A stretch of 64,000 nt of DNA, taken from an uncultured Apibacter sp. (GTDB lineage Bacteria; Bacteroidota; Bacteroidia; Flavobacteriales; Weeksellaceae). The notes under the pieces were generated by a model, which had not been told where the DNA came from, did not search any database, and saw nothing but the letters and a program-made list of their open reading frames with translations. Made by a program: the position numbers and the translations under genes. Position 1 is the stretch's first letter; the number at the start of each line of letters is the position of its first letter. The DNA lies in NCBI GenBank assembly GCA_945280365.1, contig CALYQD010000003.1:153508-217507 (forward strand), in the 5' to 3' direction. Below, piece after piece: positions 55,700 to 64,000 of this stretch.

Positions 55700-57853
55700 A
55701 TGAAGCCTTTAGATAAAAAGAATTTATTTAATTCTAATAAGGAAGATATGGCTAAAAAAATAGTCGATTCTTCCCCAATTAACGAAAAAATAAATCAAAA
55801 TATCAACCATATAACCACTCCCCTTTCTCAGGCCAGTGATACTCTTGAAAACGCTAAAAAAAACATATCCAACCTCAGTGGAATCTCTACTAAATATGCA
55901 GATATCCCCGATGAAAAACTATTTAAGTCTATAGATAATTTTACTCTTACTCCACCCGAAGTTATTGAAAAGCAACTTGAAGAAAAAGCCTCTCAATTTT
56001 TTGCCAAATATGGTGGAGATTGGGCTTCTCAACTTAAAAATTCACATATTGTGTATGCTTCTATTTCTATTGATGGAGATGAAGTGTTGAAAGACAGCCA
56101 TTTTACCCTTACTTTACATCAAAAGATGGCGGAGCATGATATTTTCGAGATTTCTTGTTATGCGGAGGCTTTTGGTGATAAGAATTCTTATCCGATGACT
56201 AATTCCCGTCAGCTTTTAGGTAAAAAAATATCTATTCAGCTTAAACAATATGGGCAAACTTCTTATATTTTTTCCGGTATTGTTACTGAACTTTCCAACA
56301 AGAAAATCGACGGATATAATAAGCTTTTTATCAAGGGACATGCCCCTACTATTTTATTGGAAAACGGATTGGATTGCCAGAGCTTTGAAAACCTTGGCTT
56401 GGATGCGATAATTCAGCAGGCTACCTCAGAGTATCAATCGGATTTGCTTAGTTGGGATTTACGTCCTAATATGAAAGGTCCCTTGCTTTATACGGTGCAG
56501 TACCGTGAATCTGATTGGGATTTTGTCAAGAGATTGGCAGTTCGCTATGGGGAATGGCTCTATTACAATGGACAACAAATTGTCTTTGGTGGAACCGGTG
56601 GAAAGACTGTGGAGCTGGTTGAAGAAAAAGATGTTTACAGCTATGAATTGAAAATGAGATTGATGCCTCAAAAATTCAGCTATGTAGGTTATGATGCTAA
56701 AAGGGCACAAAATCATACGGTGGATTCTGACAGCATTCCTCCTAAATGGAGCATTGTAAATCCTTTTCAACAACATGCCATCACAGCTTCGGAAAAAATT
56801 TATTCGAAGGTCCCTTTGTCTTTATATAATCAATCTTTATTGGAAAAAGGCTCAAGTGAGGTAACTCAGGCAGTAGAAAGGCAAAAGCTCAGACGGCAAC
56901 ATGTGTTGTTTTTAGAAGCTAAAACCAACAATCCTAATTTACGCCTCGGAGATATTGTAAAGCTAAAAGCCTGGATGCCGAAAAATGAAATGTTTAAAAA
57001 TGGAGAAATCCCTTTAGAGCGATATAAAATTATAGAAATTACACATTATCAGGACATTACAGAAGGATATTATAATGAATTGGTTGGGGTACCGATGGAT
57101 AATATGGTTCCTGAATATATGGATGAGGATGCCATCCCTTTATGTGAAGAACAATCAGCCATAGTAATGGATAATAACGATCCGGAAGGAATGTCACGAA
57201 TTAGGGTACAATTTCCATGGCAGAAGCATTTTAATGGTATGACTCCTTGGATCCGTTCTATTACTCCCTATGCCGGAAAAGGAAAAGGAATGCACATAGT
57301 ACCGGAAATAGGTGAAGAGGTGATCGTAAGCTTTGAAAACGGAAATGCAGAGAAGCCGGTAAGTTTAGGGGCAATGTTCAACGGAGAAGGAAAATCCGGA
57401 CATGGAGGAGCAGGAAATTATATGAAGGGATTGCAAACTGCTGCGGGATCTAATATTACCTTTAATGATCAAAAAGGAAATATGAACTTGGCAGATCAAG
57501 GAACTGCTAGTTTAAAAATGGATGGGGCAGGCAATACAGATTTGGATTCCAGAGATAAAATTACCATCAAAAGTGGAGAATCCAGCATTGAACTTTATAA
57601 AGATGGTAAAATAATCATCAAAGGTAAAGAAATAAAAATTGAAGGAGAGGATAAAATTGAATCTACTACAAAATCTCATACCGCTACAGGCACAGACATT
57701 GTTAAAACGATAAGTAAAACCCTCATTGCAAAAGAAGCTCCTAAAGTAACCATAAATGCTAAAGGGCAAGTAGAAATAAAATCAGGGCAAACTATAGATG
57801 TTGAATCCTCAATATCAAACATCAAAGGATCTGATTCTGTCAACCTTAATTAA
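55700..57853 (+). CDS. vgrG: Type VI secretion spike protein VgrG
   Basis: 717 residues. In order: an unusual N-terminal extension (about 1-115, helical and rich in Lys, Asn and Ser), the gp27-like hub (about 118-480, with YASISIDGDEVLKDSHFTL, YRESDWDFVKRLAVRYGEWLYY and LGDIVKLKAW), the gp5-like OB domain (about 485-575, IVMDNNDPEGMSRIRVQFPWQ, GMHIVPEIGEEVIVSFENG and EKPVSLGAMFNGEG), and a C-terminal beta-helix needle (about 590-717). This is the VgrG type of the Bacteroidota T6SSiii system. It is followed 11 bp on by the adaptor candidate, then the Rhs effector, so it probably carries that effector at its tip. Confidence 0.93.
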   Translation: MKPLDKKNLFNSNKEDMAKKIVDSSPINEKINQNINHITTPLSQASDTLENAKKNISNLSGISTKYADIPDEKLFKSIDNFTLTPPEVIEKQLEEKASQFFAKYGGDWASQLKNSHIVYASISIDGDEVLKDSHFTLTLHQKMAEHDIFEISCYAEAFGDKNSYPMTNSRQLLGKKISIQLKQYGQTSYIFSGIVTELSNKKIDGYNKLFIKGHAPTILLENGLDCQSFENLGLDAIIQQATSEYQSDLLSWDLRPNMKGPLLYTVQYRESDWDFVKRLAVRYGEWLYYNGQQIVFGGTGGKTVELVEEKDVYSYELKMRLMPQKFSYVGYDAKRAQNHTVDSDSIPPKWSIVNPFQQHAITASEKIYSKVPLSLYNQSLLEKGSSEVTQAVERQKLRRQHVLFLEAKTNNPNLRLGDIVKLKAWMPKNEMFKNGEIPLERYKIIEITHYQDITEGYYNELVGVPMDNMVPEYMDEDAIPLCEEQSAIVMDNNDPEGMSRIRVQFPWQKHFNGMTPWIRSITPYAGKGKGMHIVPEIGEEVIVSFENGNAEKPVSLGAMFNGEGKSGHGGAGNYMKGLQTAAGSNITFNDQKGNMNLADQGTASLKMDGAGNTDLDSRDKITIKSGESSIELYKDGKIIIKGKEIKIEGEDKIESTTKSHTATGTDIVKTISKTLIAKEAPKVTINAKGQVEIKSGQTIDVESSISNIKGSDSVNLN

Positions 57854-57864
57854 AAGTTGAAGTT

Positions 57865-59184
57865 ATGAACAATGAACATAACCCAATTGCCATTCGAATA
57901 AATCGAATACAGGAAAGTTGGAAAGATCAAATTCAGAATAATAATTATAAAGTAGTTCGTTTTTTATTGGATGATGAAGACGATCTACCTCTTATAAACG
58001 GATTTTATAAGTTAGAATCTTCCATACACCGCAGTATTGATGAGGTATTGGTTGTAATGTTAACGGATTTTGAAAATAGTAAAGAATATTCATATCGATT
58101 AGCTAAGGATTGGATTTTAGAGTATGAAAAAAGCTTAAGTAAATACCCGGATTTACCTTGGACAGAATTTACCACTTATAAAGATAAAATCCTTCTGGCA
58201 AATCCGAATCTACTTCAGGGGCATCTACTTATTGAAATGCTCGCCAGTTACAAAAAATCTATCCCTTTTCCAACAGAAAATCTAAGAATAGGAATAGTAC
58301 CTAGAAAAATATATAGCTATCCAGATTTTGCTAAGTGGATTGAAAAATTTGCTTTGCAACTTCCGCAAGATATAGGTATAGTTCTGACAGACTATACTCA
58401 AAACTTGTATTATTCATCGGTGATGAATAATACAAATTTCAGCAGTTATTCTTTACATATTGAAAGCCAAAATATGAAAGGGGCCTATCAAGAGATTATT
58501 AGAAGTGGAAACCCTTCAGATCCTCAGGTAAAATTTAATAACTGTATGCTTGAAATGGGTAAAAAAGCTTCCGCTCAAAATAAAAACGGAGTACACCACT
58601 GGGGGAAAAAATTGCTTGAAGTTGGACAGTCTACCGGAGATAAGGGCATTTGGGCATCTGCTCATCTAATTTATGCGGGTTTTTTATTCGGATTTAAAGA
58701 TTTGTCCATTCAACCCTTATTAGATAAAGGAATTAAAATTTGTTATTCACAACTAAAAAATAATGATACTTCTTCCTTAGGAATTTTACTCCAATTATAT
58801 AATTATAAAGCCTCATATTATAGCATAGAAGGTAATTCTTCCAAAGCTTGGGAATGGTTCATCAAAAGTACGCAAGAGGCTATGAAATTTCAACATTATA
58901 TGGAAGCTATTAGTAGCTGTAAAAATGCCATTATCATAGCCGAAAAAAATTTTATGAAATCAGATATGAATCAATATTTGGAAAATGGAATATTTAAAGA
59001 ATTATACAAACAGGATGACGAATTCATTAAGGCTACGGAATTCAATTATATAGCTAACTATTATCTATCCAATTCCCCAACCCTTACTCAAGAAGAATAT
59101 CAAACTATTGATCAACGTTTGATACGTCTATATGGAAAGAAATGGAGACATCAAGCCTATTCGAATTTACAAACCACGCCCTAA
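57865..59184 (+). CDS. Unassigned protein between vgrG and rhs; candidate T6SS effector adaptor
   Basis: 439 residues, no signal peptide or membrane segment. I do not recognise a named family with confidence. The first half (about 1-210) mixes strands and helices, with PDLPWTEFTTYKDKIL and LRIGIVPRKIYSYPDFAKWIEKF; the second half (about 235-410) is helical with TPR-like spacing (HHWGKKLLEVGQ, ASAHLIYAGFLFG, YNYKASYYSIEGNSSKAWEW, MEAISSCKNAIIIAEK). It lies 11 bp after vgrG and 14 bp before the Rhs gene, the place where DUF4123, DUF2169 or EagR-type adaptors sit in Proteobacteria. A role in loading the Rhs effector on VgrG is inference from position only. Confidence 0.65.
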   Translation: MNNEHNPIAIRINRIQESWKDQIQNNNYKVVRFLLDDEDDLPLINGFYKLESSIHRSIDEVLVVMLTDFENSKEYSYRLAKDWILEYEKSLSKYPDLPWTEFTTYKDKILLANPNLLQGHLLIEMLASYKKSIPFPTENLRIGIVPRKIYSYPDFAKWIEKFALQLPQDIGIVLTDYTQNLYYSSVMNNTNFSSYSLHIESQNMKGAYQEIIRSGNPSDPQVKFNNCMLEMGKKASAQNKNGVHHWGKKLLEVGQSTGDKGIWASAHLIYAGFLFGFKDLSIQPLLDKGIKICYSQLKNNDTSSLGILLQLYNYKASYYSIEGNSSKAWEWFIKSTQEAMKFQHYMEAISSCKNAIIIAEKNFMKSDMNQYLENGIFKELYKQDDEFIKATEFNYIANYYLSNSPTLTQEEYQTIDQRLIRLYGKKWRHQAYSNLQTTP

Positions 59185-59198
59185 TTAATCTATAAAAA

Positions 59199-62100
59199 AT
59201 GCTATTAACAGACAATCATCTTACTCCCGTATTGGGAATAGATATACACTTTACCACTTTACCTCCTTTCAATCCATTTCATCCCTATATAGGAATAGTA
59301 ATGGATCCTATGGATTATATCCCTTTTATTGGATCAAATGTTCAAGTTAATGGAAAAAAAAGAGGTGTTTCCGATACCAATGGAATCATACTCACCTTAA
59401 TGCATATACCTCTTTTTACACCTCCTTGGGCCATGGCTCCCATCATCGGACATCAATCCATGAATTTTTTTGCTGCTGAAAAGGTTTTTGCCGATAGTAC
59501 TCGTTTAAGCCCTAAAGGACACATGCTTATGACTTGTAATGATATTGGTATACCATTATCATTACAACCGGGAAAGAAAAAATTCTGGAAACTTATCCCT
59601 ACTCTTTTTGCTCCTACCTCCTACTCTTTGCCTATTTCATTTGGCCCTAAAGTAAATGTAGGAGGCCCCTATACTCCCGATTGGGGGGGGATGATAACCG
59701 GTTTAGTTATGAGTTTCGGATTCGGGGCAATTATGAAAGGCGTTGGTAAAGGATTAAAGAAAACTAAAAAAATTATAACAAAATTAAACCATAGTTTACA
59801 AGCAAAAAAGGGACCGAACAAACTCAGTAAATTTTTATGTTCTTTAAAGTTTGAACCGGTTAATTTAGTTACCGGGGCTGTTGTTTATGAAGGTACAGAT
59901 TTTACTCTACCGGGAAATATACCTTTGGAATGGAAACGAGCTTGGTATTCAGATTCCGATTATTCAGGTCCTTTAGGGCATGGGGTACATGCAAATTATG
60001 ATCTGGATGTTGAAATATTTCCTGATGACCAGGTAATTCTCCTTAGAGCCGAAGACGGTAGGGTTATAGAATTTCCCCTACTTGAAATAGACGAAAATTT
60101 TTACTTGAGAGAGGAAAAAATGACCTTAACAAGAACAAAGAACGGGTATGAATTATTTCTTCACTCCAATCAACAAACTTATTTTTATAAACATAGAATA
60201 TCTCAATACCAATATAAACTTAATAAAATACAAAATTTAGCCGGACATTGTCTACAATTTAATTATTCAGGAGAAGTCCTTTCAGAAATTATCGATACCG
60301 CCAATAGAAAAATAAAACTATATCAGAATGGTAATAAAATCATTCACATAGTTTTGGTTAATGAAAATACCAATAAGGAAGAAACCCTTGTCCAATATCA
60401 TTATGATGAAATTGGCAATATGACTGAAATTACAGACGGGCGAAACCAAACCACTCATATCCGGTATAACGGAACTTTGATGGTTAAGAAAACCGATCGT
60501 AACGGACAATCTTTTTATTGGGAATATGATAACAAAGATGTAGGCGCCAGATGTATACATACCTGGGGGGATGGTGGTTTACAAGAAGGGCGCATGGAAT
60601 ACTTCCCTCAAAAAGGCTATAATTGCATTATCGATTCGCAGGGCGCGCAATCTTATTATTATTATACTCCGGATCAACTGGTTACTCAAATAAAAGACCC
60701 GTTGGGTAATTCTAAATTTTTCCATTATACAGAATTTATGGAGCTGTATCGAGAAATTGATGAAGAAGGTAACTGTACCGGATACAGCTATGACAACCAT
60801 GGCAATCAAACGGCTATTACCTATCCCGATGGTAGTGAACAAATCTTTATGTATGATGAAAAAAACCGGCTTACACTGACCATTTCTCCTGAAGGACAAA
60901 AAAAATCTTATGTATACAATGATGAAAGTCCTTTATTACATGCTATCATTGAGCCGGATGACACTTTTACGGTATTTGAGTACAATGAGCAAAATTTGTT
61001 GTCTGAGATCCGTAAAAACGGAAATTCTTTGTTTTTTGTTTACGATAAACAACATAATCTTATTTCCTTAGCGGATAAAAATAAGCTAACCACCGAATGG
61101 GAGTATGACTATCGGGGGAATGTAACGCATATTAAAACTGTACAGGGTATATCCCAACAATTCCGCTATGATGAGCTTTCACGGGTGGTTTCTGTTCTGT
61201 CTGAAGGCAAAGAAACTCGATTTACTTACAATGCCTATGAAGAAATTCTGGAGGCTTTCGATGGAAGTAAAAAAGTAACCTTTCAGTATACTCCTTTAGG
61301 TAGTTTGCTTATGAGGGAACAAAACGGAAAAAAGGTTCAGTTTTCTTATGATAAGATGGAAAGAATTAAAGAAGTCCGAAATCAAAAAAATGAAATTTAT
61401 AGATTTCTTCGAAATTCCAGAGGCGATATAAACCAAGAAATTGCTTTTGACCGTATGGCTACCCATTACATCCGCGACCGCGCCGGAAAAGTTATAAAAA
61501 TAGATAAAAGCGATGGCTCCTATACCCTATTTGAATATGATCTTCGTGGACAAATCATCCGACAAGAATGTTCCGACGGAACTTGGGAAACTTTCGAATA
61601 CGATAAAAACGGACAACTTATAGAAGCCAGAAACCAAGATAATTGCATAAAACTAATACGAGATAAGGCCGGAAGAATCGCCGAAGAAATTCAATCCAGC
61701 GGATTGCCGGAAGATCAAGGACATCATATATTTAGTACTTACGATGAAAATGGCAATAGAACGAATGTTAAAAGTTCACTCGGGGCTCATATACGCAATA
61801 CCTTTGATCAAAACGGAAACCTCCTCAGCCTGACGGCAGATATTGAATCAGAAGAAAAAACTTCTCAATGGAAAGCTCAAATCACTCGTAATTTACTCGG
61901 ACAAGAAATAGAAAAAGAACTTAACGGATGTATTAAGCTTACCTCCACCTATGACAAACAAGGAAGAATAATCACCAGCCAGGTACACAGTGGAAGAGCT
62001 GAAACCTATAACCGCCAGTATCATTGGAGTCCGGGGCATCAATTAATGAATGTTTTAAACGGTATTACGCAAGGAAACACCGAATATACTTATGATTCCT

Positions 62101-62552
62101 TCGGAAACCTCTCCAGTGCTTGCTACCAGGATGGAAGCTACGATTATAAGCTCCCCGACGAAGTGGGTAATTTGTTTTCCGATCCAAACAAATCTGACCA
62201 GGTTTATGGAAATTCCGGTAAGATTTTGAAAGATAAAAATTGGAATTATTGCTATGATAAGCTCGGAAACCTTATTCTTAAAACCAGGCGTACTATTCAT
62301 AATCAACTCGGCTCTCAAGAAAATGATTTTAGTTTACTAGCGCAGGAAAATGAATTCGATCGTAAAGCCGAAATACGCCGATATTCGAAAGCCGAACTTA
62401 AAAAATATGACCAATTACGTAAGAAAAACTCTTTAGATAACAATCAACCCATTGAATGGCAACAAGGTGATTGGCAATACCTATGGCAAGGTAATGGTAT
62501 GCTCAAAGCCGTACGCAATCCTAAAGGCCAATTTGATTCGTTTCGAATATGA
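59199..62552 (+). CDS. PAAR-like/Rhs repeat effector, main part, ended by a frameshift
   Basis: 1117 residues. The N terminus (about 1-115) is PAAR-like (GSNVQVNGKKRGVSDTNG), a region with a Gly-rich hydrophobic stretch follows (about 163-180), and Rhs/YD repeats fill about 225 to the end (EYDNKD, YDEKNRLTLTISPEGQ, FEYDLRGQIIRQE and many more). The Rhs shell normally encloses a C-terminal toxin. Here the frame shifts at TTT (62532-62534): NPKGQ is followed by FDSFRI and a stop, while the other frame has LIRFEYDALGRR. Dropping one T would restore a single protein of about 1410 residues with the tip. Could be decay, phase variation or sequencing error. Confidence 0.9.
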   Translation: MLLTDNHLTPVLGIDIHFTTLPPFNPFHPYIGIVMDPMDYIPFIGSNVQVNGKKRGVSDTNGIILTLMHIPLFTPPWAMAPIIGHQSMNFFAAEKVFADSTRLSPKGHMLMTCNDIGIPLSLQPGKKKFWKLIPTLFAPTSYSLPISFGPKVNVGGPYTPDWGGMITGLVMSFGFGAIMKGVGKGLKKTKKIITKLNHSLQAKKGPNKLSKFLCSLKFEPVNLVTGAVVYEGTDFTLPGNIPLEWKRAWYSDSDYSGPLGHGVHANYDLDVEIFPDDQVILLRAEDGRVIEFPLLEIDENFYLREEKMTLTRTKNGYELFLHSNQQTYFYKHRISQYQYKLNKIQNLAGHCLQFNYSGEVLSEIIDTANRKIKLYQNGNKIIHIVLVNENTNKEETLVQYHYDEIGNMTEITDGRNQTTHIRYNGTLMVKKTDRNGQSFYWEYDNKDVGARCIHTWGDGGLQEGRMEYFPQKGYNCIIDSQGAQSYYYYTPDQLVTQIKDPLGNSKFFHYTEFMELYREIDEEGNCTGYSYDNHGNQTAITYPDGSEQIFMYDEKNRLTLTISPEGQKKSYVYNDESPLLHAIIEPDDTFTVFEYNEQNLLSEIRKNGNSLFFVYDKQHNLISLADKNKLTTEWEYDYRGNVTHIKTVQGISQQFRYDELSRVVSVLSEGKETRFTYNAYEEILEAFDGSKKVTFQYTPLGSLLMREQNGKKVQFSYDKMERIKEVRNQKNEIYRFLRNSRGDINQEIAFDRMATHYIRDRAGKVIKIDKSDGSYTLFEYDLRGQIIRQECSDGTWETFEYDKNGQLIEARNQDNCIKLIRDKAGRIAEEIQSSGLPEDQGHHIFSTYDENGNRTNVKSSLGAHIRNTFDQNGNLLSLTADIESEEKTSQWKAQITRNLLGQEIEKELNGCIKLTSTYDKQGRIITSQVHSGRAETYNRQYHWSPGHQLMNVLNGITQGNTEYTYDSFGNLSSACYQDGSYDYKLPDEVGNLFSDPNKSDQVYGNSGKILKDKNWNYCYDKLGNLILKTRRTIHNQLGSQENDFSLLAQENEFDRKAEIRRYSKAELKKYDQLRKKNSLDNNQPIEWQQGDWQYLWQGNGMLKAVRNPKGQFDSFRI

Positions 62553-63429
62553 TGCTTTGGGAAGAAGAACAGCTAAAATTGTTAATACAAAAATTTATCG
62601 CTATCTTTGGGAGGGTAATGTTCTATTACATCAATGGAGCTATGAGCTAGGTGAAAGACCTAAAATTGTATCTGATGATTTAGGTTTGCTTATTTTGGAT
62701 AGACCTGAACCGACCCATAACGTCACTACTTGGCTGTATGAAGATGGAAGTTTAGTGCCAACTGCTAAAATATCTAATGGTAACACCTACTCTATCGTAT
62801 CCGATTATTTAGGAAGACCCGCTCAGGCTTACGATGAAAAAGGAAAGCTTGTTTGGCAGGTAGAGTTTGATATTTATGGTAGAATACGGGAAGATAGCTT
62901 TAACAATAAGCATTTCTTACCTTTCAGGCAGCTTGGTCAGTATGAGGATGAGGAACTTGGAGGACTCTATTATAACCGTTTCAGATATTACGATAGTAAT
63001 TCAGGAACTTATATAAGCAAAGACCCTATAGGACTCGCTGGGAATAACCCAAATTTGTATGCGTATACGCATGATAGTAATTCATGGGTTGACCCGTTTG
63101 GGTTAGATGAAAAACTTACAGAAGGTTATGTTTATAGAATGGGATCAGGAACAAATTCAAATATGACTCCTCGTCCAGGTAAGGATACATCATCTGGATT
63201 ATCCACATCTTTAGAGAAGCCAACATCGGGTAAATATCAAACCATTGATATATCTAAATTAGAAGGTACAGGATTAGAAGCTGTTAACGATCATGGTAGT
63301 CATGTTTCTATAAGACCAGCAGATGATCCAGACTTTAAAAAGTTAAATGAATGGGCCGATACAAGAGGTACAGAAAATACTCATAAATATACAGAAGCTT
63401 TACAAGATGCAAAAGTTACCTGTACATAA
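62452..63429 (+). CDS. Rhs C-terminal tip with toxin domain, out of frame with main Rhs gene
   Basis: The open frame starts at 62452, but Rhs homology begins only at about 62536 (LIRFEYDALGRRTAKI), so the first residues are the main gene read out of frame. The core end has the Rhs self-cleavage layout: DPIGL, 18 residues, DPFGL (near 63025-63100). The variable tip after it (about 107 residues, 63104-63429) reads YVYRMGSGTNSNMTPRP, KDTSSGLSTSLE, SHVSIRPADDP and a C-terminal EALQDAKVTCT. The Arg followed by an STS triplet is reminiscent of ADP-ribosyltransferase folds, but this is a weak hint and no activity class is assigned. The immunity candidate starts 10 bp later. Confidence 0.82.
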   Translation: MNGNKVIGNTYGKVMVCSKPYAILKANLIRFEYDALGRRTAKIVNTKIYRYLWEGNVLLHQWSYELGERPKIVSDDLGLLILDRPEPTHNVTTWLYEDGSLVPTAKISNGNTYSIVSDYLGRPAQAYDEKGKLVWQVEFDIYGRIREDSFNNKHFLPFRQLGQYEDEELGGLYYNRFRYYDSNSGTYISKDPIGLAGNNPNLYAYTHDSNSWVDPFGLDEKLTEGYVYRMGSGTNSNMTPRPGKDTSSGLSTSLEKPTSGKYQTIDISKLEGTGLEAVNDHGSHVSIRPADDPDFKKLNEWADTRGTENTHKYTEALQDAKVTCT

Positions 63430-63439
63430 GATATGAATT

Positions 63440-63838
63440 ATGGATAAATTAACATTTTTAATCAATGAATATTTTCTTTTCGGAAAAGAAAAGTTTCAAA
63501 ATCGAGAAGAAATTAAAAAAATTCATATTGAAGATCAATATGAAAAAGATAATCAAGGGAATGTATATAAATATATTAAATATTTAGAATTTTTATTAAA
63601 AGAAGAAGTTTTAAATGAGAAAGATATTGATCTTTTAGATATAGAGATTTCATATAGAGAATATGATAATGAAAGAATAGAAATAAAAGGAGAATTTTAT
63701 ACTTCAGATGGAAATATTTTTGAGGAGTTTCATATGATTAATAATCTGGAAAATATACTAAATGAAACCAAAAATTTTATTGAAAAATGCTATATAAAGT
63801 ATAATGAAATAATTAAAAATTATACAATTTTAAAATAG
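63440..63838 (+). CDS. Candidate immunity protein for the Rhs toxin
   Basis: 132 residues, rich in Glu, Lys and Ile, no signal peptide or membrane helix. Not recognised as a known family. It lies 10 bp after the Rhs tip and before a strong terminator, the normal position of a T6SS or Rhs immunity gene. The intact frame beside a frameshifted toxin would be expected, since immunity is kept while sisters still carry the toxin. Function is inferred from position only. Confidence 0.65.
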   Translation: MDKLTFLINEYFLFGKEKFQNREEIKKIHIEDQYEKDNQGNVYKYIKYLEFLLKEEVLNEKDIDLLDIEISYREYDNERIEIKGEFYTSDGNIFEEFHMINNLENILNETKNFIEKCYIKYNEIIKNYTILK

Positions 63839-63864
63839 GCTGTCTACTTTAGACAGCTTTTTTT
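63839..63864 (+). terminator. Terminator of the vgrG-adaptor-rhs-immunity unit
   Basis: GCTGTCT/AGACAGC stem (63839-63845 with 63851-63857), 5-nt loop, followed directly by seven T. It begins right after the immunity stop codon. Confidence 0.92.
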
Positions 63865-63939
63865 ATCTTTACTTTATGCAATCAGAAAGTCTAATTATAG
63901 AAATTAAAATACTCAATACCATATTACAAGATTGGTTAG

Positions 63940-64000
63940 TATTAAAACCGTTTCCGATATTACGATAGTAATTCAGGAACTTATATAAGCAAAGACCCTA
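63940..64000 (+). repeat. Start of an orphan Rhs tip; direct repeat of the rhs core end
   Basis: 61 bp match 62968-63028 of the rhs gene with two differences (offset 972). In frame they read NRFRYYDSNSGTYISKDP, the final Rhs core motif just before the variable toxin. Upstream of it the frame has a stop and no start. This is the left end of a silent rhs-CT cassette that continues past the window edge, as known for rhs loci in enterobacteria. Confidence 0.85.

Larger units (their letters stand above)
54308..56442 (+). repeat. Direct repeat pair: 743 bp at 54308-55050 and 55700-56442
   Basis: The two copies are in the same orientation 1392 bp apart and about 98-99% alike by eye. Weaker similarity extends some 30 bp upstream of each. 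Recombination between them would delete the decayed region. Confidence 0.9.

Noticed and set aside
63876..63968. 31-codon ORF before the orphan Rhs tip
   Set aside because: Runs out of frame through the Rhs repeat; no coding character of its own.
1..64000. CRISPR arrays, tRNA or rRNA genes, complete insertion sequences
   Set aside because: Looked for regular short repeats, cloverleaf-like segments and transposase-like frames; none seen by eye.

Overview
The window reads as chromosomal DNA from a very AT-rich member of the Bacteroidota, class Flavobacteriia. Signs of this are the exbB-exbD-exbD-tonB cluster, a single-subunit cytochrome b succinate dehydrogenase, BshC (bacillithiol), DUF4199, the PASTA-RluD pair beside ddl, and Bacteroidota-type promoters (TTTG, 19 bp, TAnnTTTG; the clearest is in front of rpsF). 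The low GC, the type VI secretion genes and the compact housekeeping set would fit a host-associated Weeksellaceae such as Apibacter, but that genus is inference.

Layout. 1-6.4 kb: start of aroC (cut by the window edge), a PoxB-type pyruvate oxidase, pheS with an orphan terminator in its leader, a cyclophilin-FKBP double isomerase and an AraC/GyrI regulator. 7.2-11.8 kb: an export operon of a TonB-dependent receptor, a rhodanese-thioredoxin fusion and an Ntn-type amide hydrolase. 12-16 kb: DUF4199 membrane protein, glycosyltransferase, DUF2807 lipoprotein and phosphoglucomutase. 16-19.9 kb: an AraC regulator divergent from a membrane-bound flavoprotein reductase, a flavin-fold lipoprotein and a frameshifted PepSY protein, probably a cell-envelope electron-transfer set.

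20-53.8 kb is mostly housekeeping: cysK-cysE, a zinc-ribbon-family coiled coil without its cysteines, Nif3, rplI-rpsR-rpsF, aroB with a membrane zinc protease, a GNAT protein, sdhCAB, tonB-exbD-exbD-exbB, coaD-ddl, PASTA-rluD, kdsA, hemN, a secreted propeller-like protein, valS, a MacB-like ABC exporter, fabD, a LysM/periplasmic-binding protein and bshC. Hairpin terminators mark most transcription unit ends.

54-64 kb is an accessory type VI secretion island: a truncated vgrG duplicate without a start codon, a decayed stretch, an intact vgrG, an unassigned 439-residue protein (candidate effector adaptor), a PAAR-like/Rhs effector whose toxin tip is separated by a +1 frameshift, a candidate immunity gene, a strong terminator, and the start of a second, orphan Rhs tip at the window edge. 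This array of VgrG and Rhs-tip modules is the most interesting part of the window. No tRNA, rRNA, CRISPR array or complete insertion sequence was seen.
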